Assembly (NCBI GenBank): GCA_964544305.1
Contig: CAZJAZ010000006.1
Location: 1 to 64,000, forward strand
Length of the DNA: 64,000 nt
Direction of reading: 5' to 3'
Source: JAFDWI01 sp964544305
GTDB taxonomy: Bacteria; Actinomycetota; Acidimicrobiia; Acidimicrobiales; Iamiaceae
The notes beneath the pieces were generated by a model that saw nothing but the letters and a program-made list of their open reading frames with translations, did no database searches and was not told the DNA's origin. The translations under genes were made by a program, and so were the position numbers. Below are positions 9,794 through 20,398 of the stretch, piece by piece. Numbering within the stretch: the first letter of the stretch is position 1; each line of letters begins with the position of its first letter.

Positions 9794-9823
9794 TGGCCTG
9801 CGATTTCCATTTGGGTGGCCGCG

Positions 9824-12529
9824 TCAGTCGTCCGTGGACTTGGGCGCGGCCTTCTTTTTTGCTGCCGCCTTTTTCACAGGAGCCTTCTTCTTCGCTGCTG
9901 CCTTTTTCACTGGAACTTTCTTCGCGGCGGCCTTCTTCTTTGCGGCCGCCTTCTTTGCACCGCGTTTTTTCGTGGGACCCTGGTCGCGGCGAATAGCAAG
10001 TAGTTCAGCGGCCCGCTCGATGGTGATTTCCTCGGGTCGGTCACCTTTGCGAAGCGACGCGTTTGTTTCTCCGTCGGTCACGTACGGGCCAAAGCGGCCG
10101 TCTTTGAGCACCACAGGTTTACCGCTCACCGGGTCGGTGCCAACTTCACGCAATGGGGCGGCCGGGGCGGCCTGGCCGCGCCGCCGCTTGGGTTGCGCGA
10201 AGATCACCAACGCCTCGTCCAACGTCACCGTAAATAATTGTTCTTCTGACTCCAGGCTGCGGCTGTCCGAACCTTTCTTCAAATACGGCCCGTAGCGTCC
10301 GTTTTGTGCGGTAATCGGTGTCGCGTCCGCATCGGCAGGGTCAACGCCAATCAATCGGGGGAGGCTCAGCAGCGCCAACGCTTCTTCCAACGTGACGCTT
10401 TCAACTGTCATCGTCTTGAACAGCGACGCCGTCGCCGGTTTCGGTGCTTTCTTGTCGGCCCGATCTGGCAGTTCACCAAGTTGCACATACGGGCCGAAAC
10501 GGCCCGCTTTGGCATAAATAATTTGTTGTGACTCGGGGTCAACACCAACTTCCCGATCACCACTTGGCGCCGCAATCAACTCAAGTGCTTTTTCGACGGT
10601 GAGTTCGTCGGGTGCCAAATCTTCAGGCACCGACGCTGTGTCTTCGCCACGTTTCACGTAGGGGCCAAACTTGCCTGGTTTGACCACGACGAGTTCACCG
10701 TTTGCATCAACCCCAAGAGGAATTGTGTTCACGGCGGCCGCATCGATGCCCTCAGGGGCATCGGCCACAAGTTTTGCGAGCCCCGGGGAATCTGCTCCAA
10801 ACCAAAAGTCGCGCAACCACTGGTTTCGATCCTTGTGCCCCGCAGCTATTTCATCGAGGTCATCTTCGAGCCGGGCGGTGAACGCGTAGTCCGCCAAATC
10901 CCCAAAATGGCCCTCGAGGACGTTGATGACCGCGAACGCCGTCCACGTGGGAACGAGCGCCGTTCCTTTCTTCCAGACATAGCCGCGGTCTTGGATCGTC
11001 TGCATGATCGAGGCGTACGTCGAAGGCCGACCGATGCCGAGCTCTTCGAGACGCTTCACCAACGAGGCTTCGGTGAAGCGAGCGGGAGGTGACGTTTCGT
11101 GCGCCTTTGTTTCAAGCTCGGGAGCACGAAGCGTTTGGCCTTCTTGCAGCCCGGGGAGGATGGTTTCGCGGTCGTCCAATGCAGCGTCCGGATCGTCAGA
11201 CCCTTCGACATACGCTCGCATATAGCCCGGGAACGTGATCGTGCGCCCGGAAGCCCCAAAAGTGGCGTTGCGATTCTCGTGAGACGCGTCGGCTTCGATG
11301 CGCACCGACACGCTTTGCCCGCGGGCATCGGCCATCTGCGACGCGACCGTGCGCTTCCAAATCAGTTCGTACAACGCGAGATCGCTGCCAGAAAGTTCGC
11401 CGGCAACCGCCTGCGGTGTTCGAAAACGGTCCCCGGCTGGGCGGATCGCCTCATGAGCCTCCTGAGCATTTTTGACTTTGCGGGCATAGACCCGTGGGGC
11501 ATCCGGTAAATACTCAGCGCCATAAAGTTCGGTTACCTGCGCCCGGGCCGCATCAATCGCCGTTTGCGACAATGTGGTCGAGTCGGTTCGCATGTAGGTG
11601 ATGAAACCACGCTCATAGAGGCCCTGCGCGATACGCATCACCTGGGCGGCCGACAGTCGGAGTTTGCGGCCACCTTCTTGCTGCAACGTCGACGTCATGA
11701 ACGGCGCTTTGGGACGCGACGTAAAGGGTTTTGACGTAACGCTTTGCACGGTCCAGTTCGTGTCGGCATGTTCAAGTGCACTGGCCAACTGGGTTGCTCC
11801 GGCCGCGTCCAACACCCGAACCGAACCCGAGGTCACCGTGCCGGTTGCATCAAAGTCTTTGCCCGTTGCAACACGTTGCCCATCGACGTCAATCAAACCT
11901 GCCGTGAACTTCGGATCGGTCGCAAAATGCGCGTCGAGATCCCAATACCCCGCCGACACGAAAGCCATGCGCTCACGTTCTCGTTCAACGACGAGACGCA
12001 CCGCGGGGCTTTGAACACGACCGGCAGAAAGGCCGGTCGCAACTTTGCGCCACATGACCTCCGAAACCGGATAGCCAAACAAACGGTCAACGATCCTGCG
12101 AGCCTCTTGTGCATCGACGAGGCCATAATCGATATCGCGCCAATTCTCAACGGCTTGGCTGATCGCGCCTGGAGTGATCTCGTGGAACACCATGCGCTTG
12201 ACCGGGATTTTGGGTTTGAGGATCTCTAATAGATGCCACGAGATCGCTTCTCCTTCGCGATCTTCATCCGTTGCGAGATACAACTCGCTGGCATCCGCCA
12301 ACGCCTTCTTGAGCTCACGAATCACGTCTTTCTTCGACGCATACACCTCATAGGTCGGCGCAAAATCGTTGTTAACATCAACATTCAAGCCTTTTGCGGC
12401 CAAGTCACGCACGTGACCGACCGACGATTTCACGGTGAACTCGCCGCCCAAAAAGCCCGCGATCGTGCGGGCTTTGGCCGGGGATTCGACGATGACGAGT
12501 GGCTTTGGCACGAGGGAAAGGTAGGGCAC
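9824..12529 (-). CDS. topA: DNA topoisomerase I
   Basis: A 901-residue type IA topoisomerase that relaxes negative supercoils. The TOPRIM domain begins [13 protein letters not shown] and includes TDEDREGEA; the active-site tyrosine is in [11 protein letters not shown] at about residue 310. The C-terminal third has four repeated topo-C modules, each with the phrase GRFGPYV or close variants, and then a lysine- and alanine-rich tail of about 50 residues typical of actinobacterial enzymes in place of zinc fingers. Start: GTG at 12529 with AAGG just upstream; GTG at 12511 is a serious alternative. It is divergent from the acyl-CoA dehydrogenase gene. Confidence 0.96.
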   Translation of the reverse strand: MPYLSLVPKPLVIVESPAKARTIAGFLGGEFTVKSSVGHVRDLAAKGLNVDVNNDFAPTYEVYASKKDVIRELKKALADASELYLATDEDREGEAISWHLLEILKPKIPVKRMVFHEITPGAISQAVENWRDIDYGLVDAQEARRIVDRLFGYPVSEVMWRKVATGLSAGRVQSPAVRLVVERERERMAFVSAGYWDLDAHFATDPKFTAGLIDVDGQRVATGKDFDATGTVTSGSVRVLDAAGATQLASALEHADTNWTVQSVTSKPFTSRPKAPFMTSTLQQEGGRKLRLSAAQVMRIAQGLYERGFITYMRTDSTTLSQTAIDAARAQVTELYGAEYLPDAPRVYARKVKNAQEAHEAIRPAGDRFRTPQAVAGELSGSDLALYELIWKRTVASQMADARGQSVSVRIEADASHENRNATFGASGRTITFPGYMRAYVEGSDDPDAALDDRETILPGLQEGQTLRAPELETKAHETSPPARFTEASLVKRLEELGIGRPSTYASIMQTIQDRGYVWKKGTALVPTWTAFAVINVLEGHFGDLADYAFTARLEDDLDEIAAGHKDRNQWLRDFWFGADSPGLAKLVADAPEGIDAAAVNTIPLGVDANGELVVVKPGKFGPYVKRGEDTASVPEDLAPDELTVEKALELIAAPSGDREVGVDPESQQIIYAKAGRFGPYVQLGELPDRADKKAPKPATASLFKTMTVESVTLEEALALLSLPRLIGVDPADADATPITAQNGRYGPYLKKGSDSRSLESEEQLFTVTLDEALVIFAQPKRRRGQAAPAAPLREVGTDPVSGKPVVLKDGRFGPYVTDGETNASLRKGDRPEEITIERAAELLAIRRDQGPTKKRGAKKAAAKKKAAAKKVPVKKAAAKKKAPVKKAAAKKKAAPKSTDD

Positions 12530-12675
12530 AAACCTTGGTCGTTGTCAACTATTTCTCTTTTTCTTTGCTGACTCGATACACGAAACCCATCGATTTCGGG
12601 CGTTTCTTTGGCGACAAGCTCATTTCCAGAACGCTCGCATGCATGTCTTGTGATCGTGCCGCTACGGTGCAATCC

Positions 12676-13881
12676 ATGGATTTCGCACCATCACCTCGCT
12701 GCGGCGAGCTCACCAAGCAACTCAACGACTTCATGGATACCCAAGTCCGCCCCGCCGAAGCAATCTATGAAGCGCAAATGGCCCAAGCAGGTGATCCACA
12801 TTTCCACCCACCGATCATCGAAGATCTCAAAGTACAAGCTCAGCAGCGTGGCTTGTGGAACCTTTTCCTTCCGCACAAAACCCAATGGAACGACGGGCTT
12901 TCTAATCTCGACTATGCCCCGCTCGCCGAGATCATGGGGTCATCACACCTGGGGCCCGAAGCATGCAACTGCTCGGCACCCGACACCGGCAACATGGAAA
13001 TCCTCACCATGTTTGGCACCACCGAGCAACAAGAGCGCTGGCTCCAACCACTCCTGGCAGGCGAAATTCGTTCCGCGTTCGCTATGACGGAACCGGCCGT
13101 CGCATCATCGGATGCCACCAACATTGCGTGTTCCATTGTGAGAGACGGCGACGACTATGTGATCAATGGTCACAAGTGGTTCATTTCTGGTGCGGCGTCG
13201 CCACACTGCAAGGTGCTCATCGTCATGGGCAAAACCGACCCGGACGCCTCGACGCATCGCCAACAATCCATGGTGCTCGTCCCTATGGACACGCCCGGGG
13301 TTGAAGTCATCCGGGCGCTACCGGTCTTTGGCTATCAAGACCGTGAAGGGCACTGCGAAATCACCTTTACCAATGTGCGTGTACCGGTGTCGAATGTGCT
13401 CGGTGAACAAGGCGGAGGTTTCGCGATCGCTCAGGCGCGTCTCGGGCCAGGACGCATCCACCACTGCATGCGATGCATCGGTGCAGCCGAACGCGCCTTG
13501 CAACTGATGAGTGAGCGCGTGTCGAGTCGAGTGGCGTTTGGCAAACCACTCGCTGAGCAAGGCGTGATTCGTGAGTGGATCGCGATGAGTCGCATCGAGA
13601 TCGAGCAGGCCCGACTCCTCACACTCAAAGCCGCGTGGCTCATGGACACCGTGGGCAATAAGGGGGCACAAACTGAAATCGCGGCGATCAAAGTCATTGC
13701 ACCAAACGTTGCCCTCGCCGTGGTGGACCGTGCCATACAGGCCTTTGGCGCAATGGGCGTTTCTGACGATGTGCCTCTGGCAAGGATGTACGCGGGGCTG
13801 CGCAGTTTGCGCCTCGCGGATGGACCAGATGAAGTGCACAAACGAGCCATCGCACGTCGCGAACTCGCGCCTTATGCCTGA
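12676..13881 (+). CDS. Acyl-CoA dehydrogenase, ACAD10/11-like
   Basis: A 401-residue FAD enzyme that introduces the alpha-beta double bond in an acyl-CoA. Landmarks are [17 protein letters not shown] (flavin and substrate contact), the WFISGAASP segment, [13 protein letters not shown], and the C-terminal [14 protein letters not shown], which carries the likely catalytic glutamate. The pattern fits the ACAD10/11 subgroup; the chain-length preference is not visible. The ATG at 12676 gives a normal length; the frame is open further upstream without a plausible domain. Its stop overlaps the convergent nhaA by 10 bases. Confidence 0.88.
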   Translation: MDFAPSPRCGELTKQLNDFMDTQVRPAEAIYEAQMAQAGDPHFHPPIIEDLKVQAQQRGLWNLFLPHKTQWNDGLSNLDYAPLAEIMGSSHLGPEACNCSAPDTGNMEILTMFGTTEQQERWLQPLLAGEIRSAFAMTEPAVASSDATNIACSIVRDGDDYVINGHKWFISGAASPHCKVLIVMGKTDPDASTHRQQSMVLVPMDTPGVEVIRALPVFGYQDREGHCEITFTNVRVPVSNVLGEQGGGFAIAQARLGPGRIHHCMRCIGAAERALQLMSERVSSRVAFGKPLAEQGVIREWIAMSRIEIEQARLLTLKAAWLMDTVGNKGAQTEIAAIKVIAPNVALAVVDRAIQAFGAMGVSDDVPLARMYAGLRSLRLADGPDEVHKRAIARRELAPYA

Positions 13882-15095
13882 TCAAGAACGTTGTTATCGG
13901 GCGGTCGTTTGACCGCAAAAACCAGCCACCCCAAAGTTGCCCCGATAAGCGACGCAACAAGGATGGCAATTTTTGCATCGTGTGCAAGGCCACGCGTTGG
14001 ACCAACAAATGCCAATTCAGTAATGAAGAGTGACATGGTAAATCCGATGCCAGCCAAGCATCCTGCACCAAAAAGATCAGACCACGACATTCCGGTGCCA
14101 AGGCGTGCATAACCGCACTTGATCGCGAGCCACGACGCCCCAAACACGCCAATAGCTTTGCCGACGACAAGTCCAAGAACGATGCCAGCGCCGACGCGCA
14201 TGCCCTCTGGACCAAGTCCACCGCGCAACACCACCCCCGCATTTGCCAATGCGAAGAGCGGAACCACAACAAAGTTTGCGGGCGCATGCAACCGATCAAG
14301 AAGATCTTGGGCGAGTGGGCGACCGTTTCGGTGCAACGGCGTCACAAACGCCAATGCGACACCCGCGATTGTCGCGTGCACGCCAGAGAGCCATGTGGCG
14401 TACCAGAGCATGATGCCAAGGGCGACAAAAACAACGTTCGGAAGATTTCCACGGCGGCTCAAGATGGCGACGCCCGCAACGATTACCAGGGCAACACCGA
14501 GCCACATCCGGTGCAGCTGCCCCGAATAAAACAGCGCGATGACCACAATCGCTCCCAGGTCATCCACAATTGCTAACGCCAAGAGAAAGGTCTTCACCGG
14601 CAACGGCACGCGTGCGCCAAGGAGCGCGGTGACGCCAATCATGAACGCAATATCGGTCGCGACAGGAATGCCCCAGCCGTGCGCCCCACTGGTCCCGCCA
14701 GCGATCAACAAATAGATGCAAGCGGGCACGATCATCCCACCAACTGCGGCAACGATCGGCAGCCGAGCAAATGCACGATCCTGCAACGCCCCTTCCATCC
14801 ATTCGTGCTTGATCTCGAGTCCAACGACAAAAAAGAACAGACACATCAAAGCGTCATTGACAAGATGGACCAGGCTTGTCGTGCCCAACGGTCCAATTGA
14901 TCGCCACCCCAGCGAACTGTGCCAGAAACTTTCGTACGACGTCAGCGAGCCCAGATTCACCCAAACCAAAGCGGCCAATGTCGCGAGCACCAACATGACC
15001 CCTGATGCCGCTTCAATAGCAAGGAATCGTCGAATGGGGTCTGTAAAACGGTTCGACCCGGGTTCGTCATTTGGTACACCACCTATTGAGGGCAC
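13872..15095 (-). CDS. nhaA: Na+/H+ antiporter NhaA
   Basis: A 407-residue polytopic membrane protein of the NhaA family that exchanges sodium for protons. The paired aspartates are in [10 protein letters not shown] (residues 178-179), and the VATDIAF segment that precedes them is intact, as is the [14 protein letters not shown] motif. About 11-12 transmembrane segments are predicted. The GTG start at 15095 overlaps the end of the RsbW-like gene by 13 bases, so it is part of an operon with the two anti-sigma-type genes. Known family members matter for pH and salt homeostasis. Confidence 0.95.
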   Translation of the reverse strand: MPSIGGVPNDEPGSNRFTDPIRRFLAIEAASGVMLVLATLAALVWVNLGSLTSYESFWHSSLGWRSIGPLGTTSLVHLVNDALMCLFFFVVGLEIKHEWMEGALQDRAFARLPIVAAVGGMIVPACIYLLIAGGTSGAHGWGIPVATDIAFMIGVTALLGARVPLPVKTFLLALAIVDDLGAIVVIALFYSGQLHRMWLGVALVIVAGVAILSRRGNLPNVVFVALGIMLWYATWLSGVHATIAGVALAFVTPLHRNGRPLAQDLLDRLHAPANFVVVPLFALANAGVVLRGGLGPEGMRVGAGIVLGLVVGKAIGVFGASWLAIKCGYARLGTGMSWSDLFGAGCLAGIGFTMSLFITELAFVGPTRGLAHDAKIAILVASLIGATLGWLVFAVKRPPDNNVLDQA

Positions 15096-15541
15096 GAGCG
15101 TACTTTGGATCGGTTGCGAAGAATTACCGTCGCACGCGTGCCAGATCCACCGGTTCTATAGTCAACGTCATCGGCCAGATACTGAATGAGTGGCAGCCCT
15201 AAGCCTCGCTCAAACTCGAGACGTTCAGGGTCTTCGACCGGTGGGTGCGGTTCACCCGTTGCTTCAAAGCCGGATCCTGAATCCGTGATTGTGAGGACCA
15301 ACTCATCTGGGGTCGCCCGACAGTGCAGTCCGACAAGAGGAACGTCACCGTCGCCAGCGGCCCGCTGATTTGCTTCAAGTGCATTGGTAAAGAGTTCGGT
15401 CACCACCAATTTGAGATCGGCGATTCGAGCGTCATTCAAAGTAGGGATCTTGGATGCCAGCGCCGCAACCAGAGTACGGACCTGTGCAAGGTGCTGTGCT
15501 TGCGACGCAAACTGCTCGTCGAGAATTAACTCGTCACCCAT
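15083..15541 (-). CDS. RsbW-like anti-sigma serine kinase (GHKL ATPase)
   Basis: A 152-residue single-domain GHKL ATPase. The N-box is LKLVVTELFTNALEANQ, the G1-like box is LTITDSGSGFE and the lid region holds FERGLGLPLIQYLADD. This is the architecture of RsbW/SpoIIAB-type kinases, which bind a sigma factor and phosphorylate an RsbV-like partner. The ATG at 15541 was preferred because AGGG lies just upstream; an ATG at 15565 lacks any ribosome binding site. It overlaps the upstream RsbV-like gene by 8 bases and the downstream nhaA by 13. The target sigma factor is not in the window. Confidence 0.85.
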   Translation of the reverse strand: MGDELILDEQFASQAQHLAQVRTLVAALASKIPTLNDARIADLKLVVTELFTNALEANQRAAGDGDVPLVGLHCRATPDELVLTITDSGSGFEATGEPHPPVEDPERLEFERGLGLPLIQYLADDVDYRTGGSGTRATVILRNRSKVRSCPQ

Positions 15542-15884
15542 TGCAACCGACCCTGTCTGTCGCATCGTCTATGCAATCGACAATCGTGAGCACCCGGTCA
15601 AGCTCGGTCACATGAAACAGCTCGCGAACCTGAGAAGGGGGAACAACCAAGGTGAGTACGCCACCAACATTTCGCATCCTGCGTTGCGCCCCAACCAACA
15701 CACCCAACCCGGTCGAGTCGAGAAAGGACACCGCCGTCAAATCGACCACAAGCCAGTGGTGTTCGACCAAGATAATCTCAATGACGCGGGCGCGCAGTCT
15801 CGGACTCGTGGACAAGTCAATATCGCCCGCGACCTCTAAGACGGTTCGGCCGTCGAACTCGGTAGTTATAAGAGAGAGATCCAA
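15534..15884 (-). CDS. RsbV-like anti-anti-sigma factor (STAS domain)
   Basis: A small STAS-domain protein. The phosphorylation-site motif FLDSTGLGVLVGA carries the conserved serine; the TVLEVAGDIDLSTSPRLR strand-helix at the start is typical. The partner kinase is the overlapping RsbW-like gene. I chose the TTG at 15884 because GGAGC lies 7 bases upstream and the domain begins right there; the frame is open to a start at 15953 but those 23 residues are unlike the family. Confidence 0.85.
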   Translation of the reverse strand: MDLSLITTEFDGRTVLEVAGDIDLSTSPRLRARVIEIILVEHHWLVVDLTAVSFLDSTGLGVLVGAQRRMRNVGGVLTLVVPPSQVRELFHVTELDRVLTIVDCIDDATDRVGCNG

Positions 15885-15962
15885 CTTTGAGCTCCGAAAG
15901 CGTTTGTGAACCCACGCTGAGCCTACTCTGCCAATACCCCACCGCTGCTGCACCCTTGTGAA

Positions 15963-18314
15963 ATGCCTGACACTTCAGCTTCCAATCAATTCGATCTGAT
16001 CATTGACCACACGTGTGCTGAAATCGCTGGCATTGCTCGCCGTTTCGGTGGCGAGTTGCCGACCAATGATGCCCTTGTTGTTGATCGGCGAGTCGATTCG
16101 GCGCGTAGCGCCGAGTTTGCAGTCGCCGAACCCAACCTTGACCCGCTCGTTCGGGGCGCTCTTGACATTCCACATTTCTGGACCCATCAAGCCGAGGCTC
16201 TTGATTATGTCCTTTCAGGCCGTTCAACAATCGTGACGAGTGGAACGGCTTCAGGGAAATCAATGATCGCCTGGGCCGCAATCGGCCAGGCAATGGTCGG
16301 TCCCCGCCCGGTAACGGCACTCGTCTTGCACCCCACCAAGGCACTCGGACACGATCAGTTTCGACACCTGGTGGACCTCGAACTCCCCGGTGTCATCCCT
16401 GGTGTGTACGACGGCGATGCTTCCGAAACCGAACGTGTCTGGGTGCGCCGCAACGCAAATGTCCTCTTCACCAATCCTGACATGGTGCACGTTGGCATCC
16501 TGCCTCGCCACGCGCAATGGGCTACCTTTTTGCGTCGTTTGCGCTATGTCGTGGTCGATGAAGCCCACACGCTTCGTGGGATCTTTGGTAGCCACGTTGC
16601 CCATGTGCTGCGAAGACTGCGCCGATTGTGTCAGGCGCTGGGATCCGACCCGGTTTTTCTCTTTGCCTCCGCAACGGTCGGGCAAGCCGACAAACTCGCC
16701 GCCGAACTTTGTGGCATCGACGACATTGCTTGGGTAGCGAACGACGGATCACCGCGAGGTGAACGACTGCTTGCCACCATCAATCCCCCCCTCATCGACG
16801 CCGACACCGGGGCACGAGTCTCCCAGCATCAAGTCACTGCGGTACTCGCCGCCCAGCTCATTCGACGTGACCTGCGCACGATTGTGTTTTGTCGTTCTCG
16901 GCATGGTGCCGAAACGCTCGCTGGCGCCATTCGGAACCGGGTGGACGACAATCGGGCAAACGCGGTGCAGGCCTACCGTGCGGGCTACCTCGCCGACGAA
17001 CGTCGAACAATTGAAACTGCACTTGCGAGCGGACAGCTCCTTGGGGTTGTGGCGACCAATGCGCTTGAGCTCGGCATTGACATCGGAGGACTCGACGCCT
17101 GCATTGTGCACGGATTCCCGGGGACAATCGCATCGTTTCGCCAGCAAATCGGTCGGGTCGGCCGGGCGAATGATGCTTCATTCGCGGCCCTTGTTGCCGG
17201 CAATGATCAACTCGATCAATATCTGTGCTCCCATCCTGGCGAACTCACCCGACGAGCAGTTGAACCGGTAATCATCAACGTCGCAAACCCCCATGTGCTT
17301 GACCCACAGTTACTTTGCGCGGCGGGTGAAGACCCGCTTGATCCGTCCGATGAGCGTTACTGGGGAGACGAACTCAATGAGGGGATTCTCCGGTGTGTTC
17401 GAAACGACACGCTTCGGATCCAGCACGTTGATCGGGTCGGTGAACCGGCGGCTCCGCGCGCGGTGCTGACAGGCCACGGTCATCCCGCGTCACGCATATC
17501 TTTGCGCTCTGGATCTGGTCAGGAGATCCAGATTCGTGATGAAACCGGAGTGCTCATCGGAACGGTTGACGCGGCACGTGCGACCGCAACGCTCTATCCG
17601 GGCGCCTGCTACCTCCATCGCGGTGAACCTTTTCGAGTGACCACGCTTGATTTTCAATCGTCCACGGCCATCGTCGAGGCCGATGACGGCACCACGCTGA
17701 CCCGCGCCGATGCCTCGACGGAAATCTCGTTCATCGACATTGACGAACAGCGCAGACTCGGTCCGATCTCAGTGAATTTGAGCACCGTGGCCGTACGGAG
17801 CGCGATCACGGGATACACCCGCATTGACATTGCTTCGGGGCAAACCCTTGAGCACGTGCCCCTCATGTTGCCACCGGAATCTTTGGTGACTCGTGGATTC
17901 TCGTTGATCTTTCCTGAAGACTTCCTAGGTCAAAGCCAAGTCGAGCGCGACGCGTTACCTGGCGCCCTCCACGCGCTCGAACATGCGGCCATTGCGATGC
18001 TGCCGCTGTTCGCCATCTGCGATCGTTGGGACGTTGGCGGACTGTCGACGCCGTGGCACCCAGAGTTGTCAGGTGCGACGGTCACAATTTTCGACGGTTA
18101 CCCGGGGGGAGCGGGCATTGCCGAATTGGGATTTGCTTCGATTGAACGGCATCTCGTTGCCACCCTTGACATGCTCACGGCCTGTCCTTGCACCTCGGGG
18201 TGCCCGTCGTGCGTGCAATCGCCAAAGTGTGGGAACGGCAACGAACCCCTCGACAAGGCGACCGCGATCGTGCTTGCACAGCAGATTTGTCGCCAAATGC
18301 GACGATCGCGCTAG
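15963..18314 (+). CDS. DEAD/DEAH-box helicase with C-terminal cysteine cluster
   Basis: A 783-residue superfamily 2 helicase. Motif I is TSGTASGKS, motif II is VVDEAHTLRG, SAT is in FASATVGQA and motif VI is QQIGRVGRAN. The C-terminal part ends with four closely spaced cysteines in CPCTSGCPSC and SPKCGNGNEPLDK, as in the DUF1998/MrfA-YprA group, in which they bind a metal. Mycobacterial Rv3649 has the same architecture and neighbours. Its stop overlaps the convergent tadE stop in the shared CTAG at 18311-18314. The ATG at 15963 is the only good start. Confidence 0.92.
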   Translation: MPDTSASNQFDLIIDHTCAEIAGIARRFGGELPTNDALVVDRRVDSARSAEFAVAEPNLDPLVRGALDIPHFWTHQAEALDYVLSGRSTIVTSGTASGKSMIAWAAIGQAMVGPRPVTALVLHPTKALGHDQFRHLVDLELPGVIPGVYDGDASETERVWVRRNANVLFTNPDMVHVGILPRHAQWATFLRRLRYVVVDEAHTLRGIFGSHVAHVLRRLRRLCQALGSDPVFLFASATVGQADKLAAELCGIDDIAWVANDGSPRGERLLATINPPLIDADTGARVSQHQVTAVLAAQLIRRDLRTIVFCRSRHGAETLAGAIRNRVDDNRANAVQAYRAGYLADERRTIETALASGQLLGVVATNALELGIDIGGLDACIVHGFPGTIASFRQQIGRVGRANDASFAALVAGNDQLDQYLCSHPGELTRRAVEPVIINVANPHVLDPQLLCAAGEDPLDPSDERYWGDELNEGILRCVRNDTLRIQHVDRVGEPAAPRAVLTGHGHPASRISLRSGSGQEIQIRDETGVLIGTVDAARATATLYPGACYLHRGEPFRVTTLDFQSSTAIVEADDGTTLTRADASTEISFIDIDEQRRLGPISVNLSTVAVRSAITGYTRIDIASGQTLEHVPLMLPPESLVTRGFSLIFPEDFLGQSQVERDALPGALHALEHAAIAMLPLFAICDRWDVGGLSTPWHPELSGATVTIFDGYPGGAGIAELGFASIERHLVATLDMLTACPCTSGCPSCVQSPKCGNGNEPLDKATAIVLAQQICRQMRRSR

Positions 18315-18709
18315 CCACTGTCGCCTTCGATTGGCATAGTCGACGACGCGTCCAGCGATACCGAAGTCCAACCAATTGCCGGTAGTACGGTCGCCTCAAC
18401 ACGCACCTTAACGTCGACGGAGTTGGGCGTGCCGCCAATGCGACGCACGTGCACCGTTGGGCTCATCCCCCCCAGGTTGGAACGCACCGTATCCGTCACC
18501 GCACCCGAACCCTCGTTGACCGCTGCGATCCTCGCCCCGGCCCTCGCCGCGTTGACAACGGCAATTTGTAGGGCACACAGTCGAGCGATCTGCACAACGC
18601 CAGCGAGCAACAACACGATCACCGGTAACACCAGTGCAAACTCGACGGTCGCCTGCCCCGCTTGGAATCGATGTGAATGAGAGCTCGGCAAAGTCGGTCG
18701 CCTGGTCAT
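18311..18709 (-). CDS. TadE-like minor pilin
   Basis: A 132-residue protein with the TadE pattern: a basic leader, a glycine, glutamine-alanine-threonine and glutamate at AGQATVEFALVLP (residues about 17-29) and a transmembrane segment continuing to about residue 45. The rest is extracellular and rich in beta-branched residues. Its ATG overlaps the DUF4244 stop (TGATG). It is the last gene of the Tad operon. In mycobacteria a second TadE-like gene (Rv3654c) follows; none is seen here, the operon ending directly against the convergent helicase. Confidence 0.88.
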   Translation of the reverse strand: MTRRPTLPSSHSHRFQAGQATVEFALVLPVIVLLLAGVVQIARLCALQIAVVNAARAGARIAAVNEGSGAVTDTVRSNLGGMSPTVHVRRIGGTPNSVDVKVRVEATVLPAIGWTSVSLDASSTMPIEGDSG

Positions 18710-18909
18710 GCGACTTGGTGGATCACATGATCGAACACCGTGTCGAAGAGTTCACCAATCTTTCCTGAATGAGCGGCCCAGGCAACCAGTACCAGAGCAA
18801 TTGACGCGGCTCCGAGTAAGACAAGCGCATACTCTGCGGTTGCTTGCCCAGAATCGTCGCGTTGGGACGTGAGCGCGCGCAGCCAGAAGTAGATGAGAAA
18901 AGTTGACAT
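18706..18909 (-). CDS. DUF4244 Flp pilin-like protein
   Basis: A 67-residue protein with the sequence DDSGQATAEYALVLLG, in which GQATAEYAL is the Flp-type cleavage and E5-like region, followed by a hydrophobic segment and GKIGELFDTV. This is the DUF4244 family, consistently present in actinobacterial Tad loci and probably the major pilin. The frame is open upstream, but the ATG at 18909 has a strong GAGGAGG ribosome binding site 6 bases away. The stop overlaps the tadE ATG. Confidence 0.9.
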   Translation of the reverse strand: MSTFLIYFWLRALTSQRDDSGQATAEYALVLLGAASIALVLVAWAAHSGKIGELFDTVFDHVIHQVA

Positions 18910-18962
18910 GGGATGCCTCCTCGAAGCAGTTCTATTTGGAAGGGGGCTGATTGCCCGAGTGT

Positions 18963-19661
18963 TTACGCCTTGAGGTTGCCAAGAGCGTTCATGGCCATAG
19001 GGGCAACGCCAAGCAGTACAAAGCCGGGCAGGGTGCACCCAACGAGCGGGAGCACAAGTTTCACCGCCATCGAACGCAGTCGCTTGTCAAGCAACGATCG
19101 TTGTTCGACACGAAGTCGGTCGTTGAGACGGTCCAATGCGGCCACAATGGGAGCGCCGTCATGGTGGGCGCCCCGGAGCAAACCGGTGAGTGCGTTGACT
19201 TGGTCACCGAGGGCTTCTTCAAGATCATCTAATGCATCGTCGAGCGTGGCACCACGATGATGCATTTGGACAGCGCGACGAAGCGCCATCCCTAGTTCGC
19301 CATTCACATTTGCGCCGACTGCGTCAAGTGCCTGTCCAACCGTGGCGCCGCTCGCAAAGGCAACGGCACACAAATCGATTGTCAAAATGAGTTGTTCCGA
19401 AAGGTCATCGGCCGCGATCTGATCGATTCGGGATTGTCTCGCGGTGGGATACCACCAACTCAAAATGATGAGAAGAACCGCAGCGATCGGCGAAAAGACG
19501 ACAATGCAAGTGGCAAACATGACCACGATGCCGTGGAATTGGTCGCCAGTCGCATCGGGTTGCGGCGTTTCACCAGCAACGAGAAAGCAAACAAGACGCC
19601 GAGCGCCATAGCCGATTGACGAAAAAATGTTATGATTGCATTTCTTGGCGCCACCGGTCAT
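18963..19661 (-). CDS. TadC-like inner-membrane platform protein
   Basis: A 232-residue T2SSF-family protein with an N-terminal transmembrane pair (about residues 45-75), a cytoplasmic four-helix region with the GATLDDALDDLEEAL and GAHHDGAPI segments, and a C-terminal membrane segment ending in LGVAPMAMNALG. In the Tad apparatus TadB and TadC form the membrane platform. The start at 19661 was chosen because it lies after the end of tadB; the open frame beyond it overlaps tadB. A start further inside the protein is possible. Confidence 0.85.
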   Translation of the reverse strand: MTGGAKKCNHNIFSSIGYGARRLVCFLVAGETPQPDATGDQFHGIVVMFATCIVVFSPIAAVLLIILSWWYPTARQSRIDQIAADDLSEQLILTIDLCAVAFASGATVGQALDAVGANVNGELGMALRRAVQMHHRGATLDDALDDLEEALGDQVNALTGLLRGAHHDGAPIVAALDRLNDRLRVEQRSLLDKRLRSMAVKLVLPLVGCTLPGFVLLGVAPMAMNALGNLKA

Positions 19662-19714
19662 TAACAATTGACCTTGCAACGGCCGAATCCGAATCTGCGC
19701 GCGTTGTTGAACCC

Positions 19715-20398
19715 TCATCGCGCACCACCCCTGATCGACGCGATGAGATGTTGCGACCACCACGCACCCACGACTTCGAACAGCACCCCAACGGCGACGA
19801 CACCAAGGACCGCCGGTTGTGTGACGGCTCGACCAAACATTGCGGGGCCAAATAGCAAGCCGCCGAACGCCACGACCATGGGAAGGACAAGAAGCATGCG
19901 AACTGACGTCGTTGCCTGGCTCATCCCCGCTTCGATTGCGAGGCGAGTTCGTTCCCGCTCGCGCAGAACAGCAGCCGCCGCTTGCAAGCCACGCGCGCTC
20001 CCCCCGGCAAGACCCCCTGTCATGGCGACTGCCGCGGCCACAACTTGCATGGAAGGACCCGGATACTCCTGAAGCCATGACACGGTCGCATCCACATGGT
20101 GTTCATGACGCAAGTTGCGGACCAGATCACAAATGCACGCTGCCCCCGGGCCAGGCGTACGTCTTGCCGCGTCATCAAGCGCGTCAGAAAGCAACATGCC
20201 CGAGCGAACAGATCGGGCTGCATTCTCAATAATCATCACAAGATCAGATTCGAACCGCCGGTTTGCGCGACGACGTATTCGCTGACTCATCACTTGTGGC
20301 AGGACGAGCAGCACAATTGCGGTGACCGCCCCCACCACAGGATGGGCCGCAATGCCAAAGGAGACCCCAATTCCTATGATCACAGCGGAGCGTTTCAT
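19715..20398 (-). CDS. TadB-like inner-membrane platform protein
   Basis: A 227-residue T2SSF-family protein with an N-terminal transmembrane pair, a cytoplasmic region carrying RSGMLLSDALDDAARRTPG, and GGLAGGSARGLQAAAAVLRERER, then two C-terminal membrane segments. TadB works with TadC and the CpaF ATPase in pilus assembly. The ATG at 20398 overlaps the cpaF stop (GTGATG); a GTG one codon earlier is equally possible. Confidence 0.88.
   Translation of the reverse strand: MKRSAVIIGIGVSFGIAAHPVVGAVTAIVLLVLPQVMSQRIRRRANRRFESDLVMIIENAARSVRSGMLLSDALDDAARRTPGPGAACICDLVRNLRHEHHVDATVSWLQEYPGPSMQVVAAAVAMTGGLAGGSARGLQAAAAVLRERERTRLAIEAGMSQATTSVRMLLVLPMVVAFGGLLFGPAMFGRAVTQPAVLGVVAVGVLFEVVGAWWSQHLIASIRGGAR

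Noticed and set aside
9766..10295. Plus-strand frames rich in Phe and Ala opposite the topA tail
   Set aside because: Mirror of the Lys/Ala-rich repeats of the TopA C-terminus; not independent genes.
12530..12675. Regulatory element between topA and the acyl-CoA dehydrogenase
   Set aside because: No clear promoter, hairpin or repeat could be supported in this divergent space.
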